This document shows, in pieces, positions 40,085 through 49,900 of a stretch of DNA of 64,000 bases. The notes under the pieces were generated by a model that searched no databases, had not been told where the DNA came from, and worked only from the letters and a program-made list of their open reading frames with translations. Made by a program: the position numbers and the translations under genes. The stretch's first letter is position 1, and every line of letters begins with the position of its first letter. The DNA is from Synchiropus splendidus (Eukaryota > Chordata > Actinopteri > Syngnathiformes > Callionymidae). The stretch covers positions 14,092,866 through 14,156,865 of the forward strand of contig NC_071343.1 of assembly GCF_027744825.2 (NCBI RefSeq). The letters are read 5' to 3'.

Positions 40085-40235
40085 TCCTGGAGGTGGGGGA
40101 CACCCTGGACCGGTCACCTAGAAGGAGGTGAGGTAAAGACAGAATACCACTCGCACACACACAGACAGACACCTGCGGCCAATTACCAGTCATAAATTAA
40201 CGTAACATGTGGAGGGAGGAAACCAGTGTGTCCGG
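40085..40235 (+). repeat. Old dispersed fish repeat, longer copy
   Basis: gtgggggacaccctggaccg, gtcacctag, cacacacacagacagacacc, aattaacgtaacatg and ggagggaggaaaccagtgtg follow the order of the known dispersed repeat. Degenerate. Confidence 0.6.
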
Positions 40236-40799
40236 AAGAGACAAGCAGTGGGAGAGTACACGACTGCCCCCCACACACACCAGCGGAGGATGGAATGGCC
40301 TCAGGTTTGACAACACCACCGCCACAGTGACTTCAGTAAAACTACTTCCAAATCAATATGAAACTCAAAATGTAGTCTATTTAAAACTAGCATAAACACG
40401 TGTCTAAATCCCTCTCATTACATTTGTGTTTCAATATTTCGATTTTATAAGCACCTGTTTCTTTTATTTTTTCACACAGATTACATGAAATGAGCTGCAA
40501 AGTATTGAGCATTGCATCCAGTTAGTAAGTACTAAGAATACGTAGAAAAAAATCCAAATAAGATGAGTTAGCAAACTATGCTGAGTTAACATTTGTGAGT
40601 ATTTCTGCTACTGGCAGTCGCCAATTGAAAAACAAAATGACTTCAATTGATATATTTTGAATTATACATATATATATATATATATAAGCTACACAACTTC
40701 CACTTTACATCAAGGCGTTGGTTATAAAGTGAATTTAGAGCTATTCGTCTCATCTCGAAAGCGAACTAGTTCCACTGCGCATTTACACTTTGTCACTGA

Positions 40800-41200
40800 A
40801 GAAAAGTGAAGCGAGCGCCAACGCCAACTTTTCCGGAAGCTAACTCACACTTAAAACGGCGTGACATAAAAGTTGAGCAACTAAGACGTGAATTCCAGCA
40901 GCGCCGTCCCCCGCTCCGGAGGCTGCTCTCGGACATGTCCCGACACTTCCTCCGTCCCGGCAACCCGCCACCGCGCCGCCGCCAGCGACTCCTTCTGAGT
41001 CCGGCGGAAGCTCCGCAGCGTCAACGCCGGTTCCGTGGCTCTCACCTGATCAATGTCATGGATAGAAAGTTCCGGGAATAGTTCCTCCACTCCTCGCTGG
41101 AAACTCCAACTTCACGGACTGGTCCACTTGATCCAAGGTAGCTCCAGGAGCGCGGGCTCCTCCTCCTCTCAGGATGAGGTCATCTGGACGGCAGGAACAT
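40800..41200. promoter_or_regulatory. tanc1: CpG-rich region, probable tanc1 promoter
   Basis: About 400 bp dense in CG, with GC-box-like and ETS-like (ttccgg, cttcct) words, in an otherwise AT-rich neighbourhood. It lies between dapl1 and the first tanc1 coding exon and contains a good minus-strand splice donor at 41045. A CT-rich run (41220-41260) flanks it upstream. Confidence 0.5.
41046..41130 (-). other. tanc1: Candidate tanc1 5' untranslated exon
   Basis: On the minus strand the sequence ATGACATTGATCAG ends at 41046 in a strong donor, CAG|gtgaga, inside CpG-rich DNA. Joined to the acceptor at 28380 it would give a 12.7-kb first intron. The frame that would run into MFKAV has an upstream TGA, so this exon is non-coding for the main protein. 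The 5' boundary is not visible; 41130 is nominal. Inferred, no transcript seen. Confidence 0.45.
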
Positions 41201-41862
41201 CACCAGAGGGTTGGCGAGCCCCCCCTCTCCCCCTCTCACCCTCTCCCCTCCCCTCCCACCCGTGGTTGTGTACATACCGCATGGATGTGACAACATGTCG
41301 GCTATGCTGAGGACGTGTCTGCGTACTCATTTACTTTTGTCCACTGAAATTCCTGACTTTATTTTATAAGCTTTTATTCCTTTTACTTTAGAACGAAAGG
41401 CTAAAGCACACAGAAGAACCACCCATCCATTTCCCCATGAGCAGAAGCCAGGTCGAGGGGGCAGCAGCGGGATTCAAGAGACACCCCACTAGGTCGAATT
41501 AAAATGTGACTGAACACGTTTTGTCCTCCAATCTCCGAGATTTTCCTCACAAGCCTCATCTTGGGAATTTAAGTGTCACGATCAACAACAGTTGAGAGCC
41601 GCAACAATTGTCAGTGCAAAAGACGACTGGCATCTTTGTTCCCTTAAAGAACCAGAGCTGTGTGTTGGTCTCTGACTCCAGGAATCGTGATGGGCTGACG
41701 TGTACAGCTGGTTCATTGATGCACATTTTCCACTGTAAATAAATAAATAAATCTATCTTCCTTGGAGCTGTGAGTCGATTCTAGATTTTGAGCGATGGCA
41801 AATAAAAGCAATAGCCTGTGCAAGTCAGCCAATCATGACGCGATCTTTATCAGACCAGGAAG

Positions 41863-41905
41863 TAGAATAGAATTTATTGCCATGATCATTGGGGGTCCCA
41901 CCAAC
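41863..41905 (-). mobile_element. LINE-like 3' end, copy C
   Basis: Minus strand reads gttggtgggacccccaatga, tcatggcaataaattctatt, the same core as copy A at 26641-26676. An (AT)n tract directly adjoins it. Confidence 0.6.
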
Positions 41906-41906
41906 A

Positions 41907-41908
<2 letters not shown>

Positions 41909-41974
<66 letters not shown>

Positions 41975-41979
41975 TTTTT
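41909..41979. repeat. (AT)n tract followed by poly-T
   Basis: About 29 AT units (41909-41966) run into a T tract of about 13. Seen directly. Confidence 0.95.
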
Positions 41980-42902
41980 ATATAAATGATTCGGGTGTGG
42001 TAGAAAGTGGCTGATAATCCTTCATTTGACGCTTCATTTCCCCTTTAAAACGTTTTTAAAAATAATCGTAGGACCACCAAATACATTCAGGCAACTTTGT
42101 CGACACTTAGACTTTTACAAAACACCTGACATGCACCTGCCGCTTTTCCATTTCATTAGAATGCTAGTTGGTTGTGTGATTTCACCCACGATCCTCTCTT
42201 GGACTCGCTTTTATGGAGAAGCGCAGTCTTCAGGAGGAAGGCCACCCACTGAGCTCGACACCAGGAGACTCTGTCCGAGAAGCCAATTCTAAGTCTACAG
42301 TGGCGCCCTCTCGTGGTGAGACTAGGTTTTGCGCGTCTGCGAGTAATATCCGTGATATTTTTCCGAGGCCGCGTACCACTTCCTGCCGCTCCCCTGTGTG
42401 AGGTGCGGCGGGCTGGACACTGCGGTGATCCACTCAGGGTCAGCGCGACCGTCAGCAGAGCACCAAGTGCTGCGCTCCTCCAGCACATCACTGCTGCCCT
42501 CACACACACACAGACGGTGCCGGCAAACGAGAGACAGGTTAGAAAGTCAGGGAAACCTCTTTTAGAATCTATCCTCGCAAAGAGATTGTTAAGAAACGAC
42601 TTCAGATAGAGATCGACATCTCGCAGATCCCCTTCCTCAATTGGTTTCTGCACAGAGAGTCTATTAAACACTTCACTACAAACAGAATGCACATTTTTTA
42701 TTTTTACGTGTTACTTTATTTTCATTTATGTTTGATATTTATATCGCCCATCCACATATACCTGTGCAGTGAACAGTTGTAATGGGCTTGTTTATGACTG
42801 TATGTATGGTTCTTGCAATAAAAAAAAAAAAAAAGGAAAAACAAAAATGAAAATAAAAAGACCAAGTTCCACCAGTTTGGTCAAGTTTTCAGCGTCGTGT
42901 TG

Positions 42903-42916
42903 CCGCCATCTAGCGG
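42903..42916 (-). promoter_or_regulatory. CTCF-like motif downstream of dapl1
   Basis: Minus strand CCGCTAGATGGCGG fits 13 of 14 core positions. It lies just past the dapl1 poly(A) signal, between dapl1 and tanc1. Confidence 0.45.
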
Positions 42917-42960
42917 TGGTCAATGCGCATTAAATCAACCAAACTAATGCAATCGAATCG

Positions 42961-42966
42961 TTTATT
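42961..42966 (-). terminator. dapl1: Probable dapl1 poly(A) signal
   Basis: AATAAA on the minus strand (tttatt on plus), about 210 nt below the dapl1 stop and the first such hexamer there. A CTCF-like motif lies just beyond it at 42903-42916. Confidence 0.6.
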
Positions 42967-43172
42967 GATCACGTGATCTAACAAGTGCCAAGCGACGTAC
43001 AAAATATCTTTAAGGCGAACATACTTGGACCCACATCTGGTCAACTTTTCCACTTCCCTGCAAAGCACATGCAAAGTGAAGTTTCCTAAAAGTTGCGGAA
43101 CACAGACCGAACGTCCTGAATCCCAGACCCACTTTCTTCGACCTCTGACCCCCGCAGCTTCACCAACACCGC

Positions 43173-43289
43173 TCAGTACTTCCGCGGCTGCTGGATGAAG
43201 TAAGAGCGCTGCACGTGCGGCTTCTCCACCGCGGGGCGCAGCCTGCTGTGTCGCACGCTCACTGGAGTCTCGGGGAAGTCGTGGCTCAG
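43173..43289 (-). CDS. dapl1: dapl1 coding exon 4 with IQQPRKY terminus
   Basis: 117 nt including TGA at 43175-43173; acceptor ..cgcatcgcag, phase 0. It encodes LSHDFPETPVSVRHSRLRPA and VEKPHVQRSYFIQQPRKY. The last residues are the family signature. Confidence 0.94.
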   Translation of the reverse strand: MSHDFPETPVSVRHSRLRPAVEKPHVQRSYFIQQPRKY

Positions 43290-44495
43290 CTGCGATGCGA
43301 GTCAAAACCCCAGTCAGTGATTTGAAAGGACATTATTGACACGAATAGCTTTTACCTTATCAAGCGCTCCGGTGAGAAGAATGCCAATCTGTTGCATCCT
43401 GTTGGAGGCCACTGGAGGCCTGCAGGGGGGAGAGGAGGAGCAGAAGTAGCTTTGAAACATCTAAGTCAATGCCCTGGACAAAGGGTCTCAAACCACAAGT
43501 GTCAATGGATTTCACTGAATATATCGATATTTTCCCTCAGCACTTGCCTGACTTTCTCAGGCCTCTTCATGTCCTGGACGCCGGACTCTTCCAGACTCTT
43601 CTTTGAAACCCGTTTACCACCAGCTTTCACTGGGGACAAACAGATAAATAACAGTCGTGATGCATTTTAGAGAAAGAGTGTGCGCACAGGGCCACACCCT
43701 CATCACGCTTAAAACCCTAAATCGGGATTAAAGTAAGCCGACTGAGTCCGACTTCTTTGAAGCAACTGATTTTCAAATTTATCAAATTTAAATATAAATA
43801 CAAATCCAGAATAAATGAGACACCAAAAAGTATTAGTGGTAGCTTTTCAAACAGATTAAAACAATGCAAATCATCAGTGAGAAAGTTGATATAGTCTCAT
43901 ATGGCACTAAAAAACAGTATACAAAATCATAGAACGTACACAAAAACATTTGTTTATTAAATAGTTTCAAAAGATCAGGGGTCCTGACTATGCATTTTGC
44001 CGACACTAAAACGTTATTTAAGACCAAGACATTTGAGAAAAGTAAGCGATAAACAACGCAACTGAAGTCTTCGTCATCAAGTCATCATTGATATGTTACT
44101 TAAATGTATTATTACTTAAAGAAACTTCCGCATCAATCAGAAGCATTTGCAGCAACAGTCCTCAGCCAGTGCCGTGCCACACATTCCTCGACCACTGACG
44201 CGTTTCCCCAGCTCAAGGTCTCTCTGGAAGACTGAAGGAACTTCACACTGGCACATGTTGGTGCCGCCAAACAAGCCACACGCACCAGCGCGGTTGTAAA
44301 TCCAAATGTAAAGCAACTGACTGGTGGAGCTGCTGTGTAACCGCCGCACAGCATCAGCGTGAGTGAAGTGGGTCAAACAACAACGGCGCTTCCTGCAGCT
44401 CCAGCGGACCGACTGACCAGGTTACCTGCTCGAGCGTGTCCTGCCTTCAGCTCCGGCTTCTCCTTCGACCCGGACTTGTGGACTTTCTGCACCAT
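43173..44495 (-). CDS. dapl1: dapl1, death-associated protein-like 1, complete
   Basis: complement(join(43173..43289, 43356..43419, 43548..43629, 44426..44495)), 333 nt, 110 residues. The DAP/DAPL1 family are small, basic, proline-rich proteins linked to epithelial differentiation and restraint of autophagy. Visible signatures are KAGHARAVKAGGKRVSKKS, which spans the exon 1-2 junction and matches the family KxGHPPAVKAGGMRI motif, and the C terminus YFIQQPRKY, matching IQQPRK. The middle (PPVASNRMQQIGILLTGALD) is less conserved. DAPL1 is chosen over DAP because of the C-terminal IQQPRK-plus-one ending and the position between pkp4 and tanc1, as in mammals. Start: the first ATG after a TATA-like box, followed directly by the family-like basic N terminus. 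Exon 2 uses a GC donor. No signal peptide or membrane segment is present. DAP itself remains a less likely alternative. Confidence 0.93.
43356..43419 (-). CDS. dapl1: dapl1 coding exon 3
   Basis: 64 nt, acceptor ..ccccctgcag, donor gtaaaa; phase 2 in, phase 0 out. It encodes PPVASNRMQQIGILLTGALD and K. Confidence 0.88.
43548..43629 (-). CDS. dapl1: dapl1 coding exon 2 with GC donor
   Basis: 82 nt, acceptor ..tgtccccag. The donor is CAG|gcaagt, the consensus of the minor GC-AG intron class. Phase 1 in, phase 2 out. It encodes VKAGGKRVSKKSLEESGVQD and MKRPEKVR. Using a GT donor upstream (AAA|gtcagg) would break the frame with exon 3. Confidence 0.9.
44426..44495 (-). CDS. dapl1: dapl1 coding exon 1
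   Basis: 70 nt from ATG at 44495 to donor gtaacc, phase 1 out. It encodes MVQKVHKSGSKEKPELKAGH followed by ARA. Confidence 0.92.
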
Positions 44496-44509
44496 CGCGG
44501 AAAAGTTGG

Positions 44510-44580
44510 GAGAACAACAACAGACGGCTGCGACTGGAGGCTCGGAGATTTATGCGCTGACGCTCGTGACGTCATCGCGA
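44510..44580 (-). promoter_or_regulatory. dapl1: dapl1 core promoter: palindromic CRE plus TATA-like box
   Basis: On the minus strand a perfect TGACGTCA (44567-44574) lies 12 bp upstream of a TATA-like CATAAAT (44554-44548), which lies about 53 bp before the start codon. The spacing fits a transcription start near 44520. The region is rich in CpG. The CRE suggests CREB/ATF control; this is inference from motifs only. Confidence 0.6.
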
Positions 44581-46324
44581 CACGCCCCGCATGTCCGTTC
44601 TGTTTTGTTTTTGCCACACATTTTTTACTCTGCAGAAATTAACCCCTTGATTTAGACTCTAAATTCCGCTCCTTCTCTAGTCCCTCTATTATTTGCATTA
44701 ACTCCACGACTACTGCTACTACTACTACGACTAGATATATAGTATTAATGTTAAAGTTTGGACATTCACTGTCCCAGAATTCCATCTGATTTTTCATATT
44801 CTCCTTTCATCTTTCATCATTCAGCAGTTCACTGTATGATGCAGCATTTCATCACTTATTTGAACCTATGACCAACACAGCTATTTATAGTTAGTTTACT
44901 CTGTTTTCACAAGCAACTCCTTAGCATCTTTAGCATATCTCTTTAGCTTATTAGCATAGCTTGTCTTGTTTGTAATCAATTTAATTATTTGAGGTAATAG
45001 AAAATAAAGTATAAATAATGATTTGACTTCTCATTATTTGAGTTTGAGTTGTATTATTGTGACGTCAAATTACTTACATTACTCAGTTTTAGTCAGATAG
45101 CATTTGGTGGCATGATACTATTATTGTTAGTTGATAGTTTTACAACTTAATTTTACTTTTCAAATGAGTGTATATATGTATAGATATATAGACATATATA
45201 TAGATATAGATACATATACAGTGGTACCTCGGTTCTTGACCACAATCCGTTCCAGACGGCCGTTCGAGAAGCGATTTGTTCGAAATCTGAATGGATTTTT
45301 CCCATGACAATGAACGGAAAAAGAAATAATGTGTTCCAAGCCATAAAATAGTCTTTTGTAGGAGTGAATGTAGAGTGTCTGCTGCAGGTGCGCTGTTCCT
45401 CTATGTGTGTGGCCGCTGCATGTGGGAGGGGTTGCCGAGTGAGAGACGTCTCTCTAGAAGTGAAGAGGTGCCCGGTGCGTGTCCAGCTCTGAATGTGCGC
45501 TTCTGTGCAGTTTGGCTGTGACAAAGTCATAAACCAAGTAACTTAGCTCTGTCCCAGACTCGCCTCATCCCTGTCCCAGCTCCAGCCCACAACAGGACAT
45601 CAAACCCTGGAGTGAGCGCTCCAGCCTCGGAGGTGTGGAGAGCGAGCACCTCCCCTGTGACACTCTACCACGGTCCAGTGCAGAGACAGGAAAGGTTTTA
45701 CACCCCAATATGAAGATAAAACAGTCAGTAAATGTAGCTAACGGGACACGTCTGCATACAGAGGCTGCGTTATACACAATAACAAAGTGCCTCGTGGGTC
45801 AGCTGATCGGTCCGCGCACGTCATGTTTTTTCCAGCTTTTTTCGGGGGCTTTCGAGTTCTGGATTTTCGTTCGAAATCTGAAGCAAAAAAATCTCAAAAT
45901 TTTTGTTCGAACTTCAACTTGCTCGAATACCGAGGTACCACTGTATATAGAAATAAGTAAGTCCTAAATTCGAATGTTACTTAGCATTTTCTTTGAGCAA
46001 ACATTTCATCTATTTCTTTTATTATTTTTTGTCACAGGCTTAACATAGTCAAAGCAAATGACGTGTTTGATCTAGTTTCATTAGTACTAGCTCATGACTA
46101 CTGCATAAGTACGTTTTGTTATCTTCATTTCGTCTTTGCATTTCATGATACTGACTTGCCATTCATCCCAAGACTGACGCCACTTGTGGCGGAGTGGAGA
46201 ACACGCAGCAGCAGCACAGACTCGCTTGTTGCTATGGTGACGGCACCTGCAGCTCTAAATCAAGTTCCAACAGGAAGACCAAAGAAAAGGAGATGATGAG
46301 ATCTTAAAAAACAAAACTGACCTT
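44581..46324. other. Spacer between dapl1 and pkp4
   Basis: About 1.7 kb, AT-rich. Apart from the mariner-type MITE at 45219-45943 nothing was recognised. Confidence 0.7.
45219..45943. mobile_element. Mariner-type MITE, 725 bp, complete ends and TA duplication
   Basis: Perfect terminal inverted repeats cagtggtacctcggt and accgaggtaccactg, with subterminal ttcgaa/tcgaaat words inverted as well, flanked on both sides by TA. The TA target site fits the Tc1/mariner/pogo superfamily. No transposase frame is present. Its middle part recurs inverted at 32717-32975. Confidence 0.88.
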
Positions 46325-46967
46325 TTTATTTTCATAGCAGGTTGGTATGACGAAGACTTTGTTCTCCACACGTGTTCTTCATATTCATATCTATAGATCT
46401 AATATGGCACAAGTTCATGTATCACCACTGCGGATGAGTGTAAACCAGGTTTCTATGTACAACAACATGGAGACGACGGTTCAGGACACAAGGACGACAG
46501 GTACTATCTGATCCCTCTGTACAACATCTACACAACCTCTGTGGTGGTTTTCATCTCTTGTTTTTTGTTTTTTTACAGATTAGAGTTCATGATCCACTTT
46601 GGCTTGGCACATACACACACTCCATCTCGACTCTTACGGCAGATCCTCGCTCACATGACTCGCCCCTTCATATCGCAGCTAAGGTTTGAATGACACTAAC
46701 ATCGAGACAGCAGGACACACACACACACACACACACTCACTGTCCAGCTTGCTCTCGCAGCACCATTTCATCATTCCTCCACTAGATTGAAAAAATAATT
46801 TAAAAAAACATTCCAGGATTTCCTTCTTTGGCACTCGCCCGCTCCTTCCATCTTTCCATCTGAACTCTCCTGCGTACAAACACATCCAATTAAAACACAC
46901 ACAGGCTTTGTCTCTTGTGTTCCCCCCCGTGACTCCATAAACTCAACACTTTTTGGCAACTTCATGT
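46325..46967 (-). other. pkp4: pkp4 3' untranslated region with poly(A) signal
   Basis: The stretch below the TAA has no further coding potential on the minus strand. The first AATAAA (read as tttatt on the plus strand) is at 46325-46330, giving a 3' UTR of about 640 nt. A (CA)n tract at 46715-46736 lies inside it. The transcript end is inferred from the signal only. Confidence 0.7.
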
Positions 46968-49900
46968 TTACACCCAAGAGTCAGGGGAGCCCGGGTACTG
47001 CTCGGCCCGGTACGAAGGCCTCCGCGTGCTCGCGTAAATGTCCACAAAGTTGGTGCGAGGCTGCGAGCTGTAGTCCACAGTGGGAGCGTAGGTGATGACC
47101 TCGTCCATGTAGGGGTCGTCGTAGCGAGGAGGCTGCATGTACATCCGGTACGTGTCATAGCTCCTCCTGCTGGGCTCCTCGGAGTAATACATCGGCTGAA
47201 AGCAAACAATCCGAAATGACAAAGAATGAAAGAATGAACTGCCTACTTCATTTTGTCACATCTTTTTGGGTCAGTATCTTCCTGCTCGACTTTGTTTTCC
47301 TAACTTTTATCAAGTGCATCTTCTGTTCCCGAGTGACCGTGTGCCAGCTGCCAACTGTGTTGTTAAGTTAGCCAACACGAATTAGCAATGTCGCTCATAT
47401 AGGGAATTGTTAATGTGGCCCAGCCCCTCGCAGCCCCCAAGATCAGATGGTCTCTCTGAAAGTTGACTGTCTTTTGCCCGATTAAAAAAAAAAATCTTCA
47501 TTATTTCTTATTGTCATCCTAATTTTTACTCTCTCAACCAGTATTGTAGCTGTTTATTTTCAAGTGCTAGTATCCGTAAGTGGGTTGACATGAAGACACA
47601 GAACCTCTCACGCACACACGCACGCCCCAGACAGTTCCACTCATCAATGAATGTTTTGGATGGTGGGAAGAAACCAGAGTGCCCAGAGAAACCTCAGGAA
47701 GGCATGCAGTGAACAGAACTCCACACAGACAGAAGGTTTGAATTCCAACCCAGAGTCGCCTGGAGCCAGAACCAGTGACCATGCTAAGATTTTTTAAAAA
47801 TGTGAAATGAATCAGAATCTGTTCTTCGCACACTACAACACAACCACACAGGCGGGACTGATCATCAGCGACTGGTTTGACCGTGCACACGCGGACGAGT
47901 CCCGCCATGACAGGTGCCTGAGATGAACCCGGACCGTCCGAATCATCCCAGTCACATCCACTCTCCCTCACACAATAGCTGACGGGCCGGGTCCTTGGCA
48001 GCGCCACCTTTCATTGGCAGCGGAAAACGCGTGCGTCACTTCGCATTAGCCGAGTGGCGCGGACGCGTCGGCTCGGTGCATGGATCAGAACCTGCGCTAC
48101 CAGACACTTCCAGAGGGATTCAGTGATTTACAAGAACATGCTTGTTTTCTGGCTCTGACTGAGTCGGTTCAAGGTCTGGCACAAGGCCTGTCTGTGGCCC
48201 TTCAAACTGCCATGCTTAAGGTAGGAGCTTAAGACTGGCGTCAAAAAGCTTTGTTGGTTTAAAAGAGACCTCCACACATAAATTCAAGTCTTTCAAGTCA
48301 CCTGTGTTCTTCTGGGCTCCTCTCGTGTGGGCGAAGGGTAGTAATATGAAGAAGGCTTCACTGACCCTGAAAGAAGAGCAACAAATACATTCAGTATTTT
48401 AAGACAGCAGAATTGAGACGGAGACAGAGCGGATTTGTGGGTTGACAGAGCGAACGGTCCAGCGGGTGGCGGTGGGGAGGGGGAGTGGACCATTCCAAAT
48501 GACCACACTAATGTGTACACAGGCCGCTGGTCATCCTGTTGGCTGGAGAGAGCATCCAGAAATTTCCACTTCAACGCAAACTCTAGAGGCTGCAGTCGGT
48601 TTAGTCTTGTGACTGTCTGAGCTGCAGAGTTTGAATCTGTCCTAGACAGTCAGGTTCAGATCCACATATTAAAGGTGAAACCACACAGTCATCCAGTTCC
48701 CAGCAGTCTCCCATCACATTACATTTAACAGGCTTCCATGCGTGGGTCCTGTGAAGACGGGCGATTTATCCATGCTATCTGAAAAAGTTGCCTAAAAATG
48801 TTGGATAAATAAATGTACTATGAGTCCATTAAGTACTGCAAATGATTACATTGTTACATTACTATTAGTATTAAGCAGCATTTTTTCTTTTTTTCTAACA
48901 GGTCAAAGTAAAAAGAAACAAAATAATTAGTGGTGGGACTTGAACGAGTTAAATACGATGAATTAATTTACTTTAATTTAATTTAAATTCATTTCATTTA
49001 ACAGTTTGCTCTCCAGACAAGAGGGAACCTTTGTCAGTGCAGGAGTTCCTGGTCCACTGATCCCACTGATGCACAAGACACGTGGCAGCTAGGATGATAA
49101 CAACAACAACAAACATGGAGGAATCCCTGAACAAAAGCAAACAAAAGCATCTGTTTGCTTTTGTTCAGGGATGTTTTTCACTACACAAAGGCCAGGGTTT
49201 CCACTACTTTGAATGGACTTGAAATTCTTATAAAATTGAAATTCTTATCCAAATATTTTCAAGACATTAAAAGAGCTTTAGTCTAAATAAGGTGATATAA
49301 AAACTTGAATATAGCCACCATCGTGATTTATTGTGCTATTGTCAAAGTAACGCAAAATAAACAAAATTCATTAATTCTCTGATGAACTAGATTAATTTTT
49401 TTAATCGAATCCCACCCCTGAAAATAATATGAACGCTAAAGGGCAACAGCGCCCCCTGTAGCCGGGCCAGTTTGAGTACCTGTATAGTGGTTCTTGTGCA
49501 CACTGACGTCTCCTTGGTAGTTATAAAATTGCATAGCGGACTGAGTCCTCTGGTAGTCTCTGAGGGTCTCCCTCTGCTCCCTGGTGCTCAGCGTGGCAGG
49601 AGACGACATGGCGCTGGCAGCTGTGGACGCAAACAATAAAAAAAAAACATCTCAATTAAAAACAAACATCTTGAACCACTTCTTTTCCAACGGAGGAACT
49701 GGACGTGCCGGGGTTGTTGATGGGAGACAGCTGGATGTTGTTGGTGGAGAGAGCCGGCTGGGACCTGAACCTGTCCCGCTCCAGAGTCGACACTGGTGTG
49801 AGGAAATGATTTTGGGTCCATCCATCCTGTGGAGGGAGGCAGCTTGGTTAAACTTCTGTTACAAATCTCACTTCAAGAACTCCGCACTCACCTTCTTGTA

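Larger units (their letters stand above)
41131..43172. other. Spacer between tanc1 and dapl1
   Basis: About 2 kb. It holds a CT-rich run, a LINE-like tail fragment, the (AT)n/T tract, a CpG-rich stretch (42200-42560) open on both strands, a plus-strand AATAAA running into 14 A (42817-42834), and CTCF-like motifs at 42303-42316 and 42903-42916. No gene can be assigned. Confidence 0.6.

Noticed and set aside
45153..45530. 125-residue minus-strand frame ([20 protein letters not shown]...)
   Set aside because: The frame lies inside the mariner-type MITE and recurs in its other copy; it has no transposase motifs and is explained by repeat identity.
46953..47219. 88-residue plus-strand and alternative minus-strand frames
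   Set aside because: Shadows of the last pkp4 exon, where the frame ending DSWV is the conserved one.
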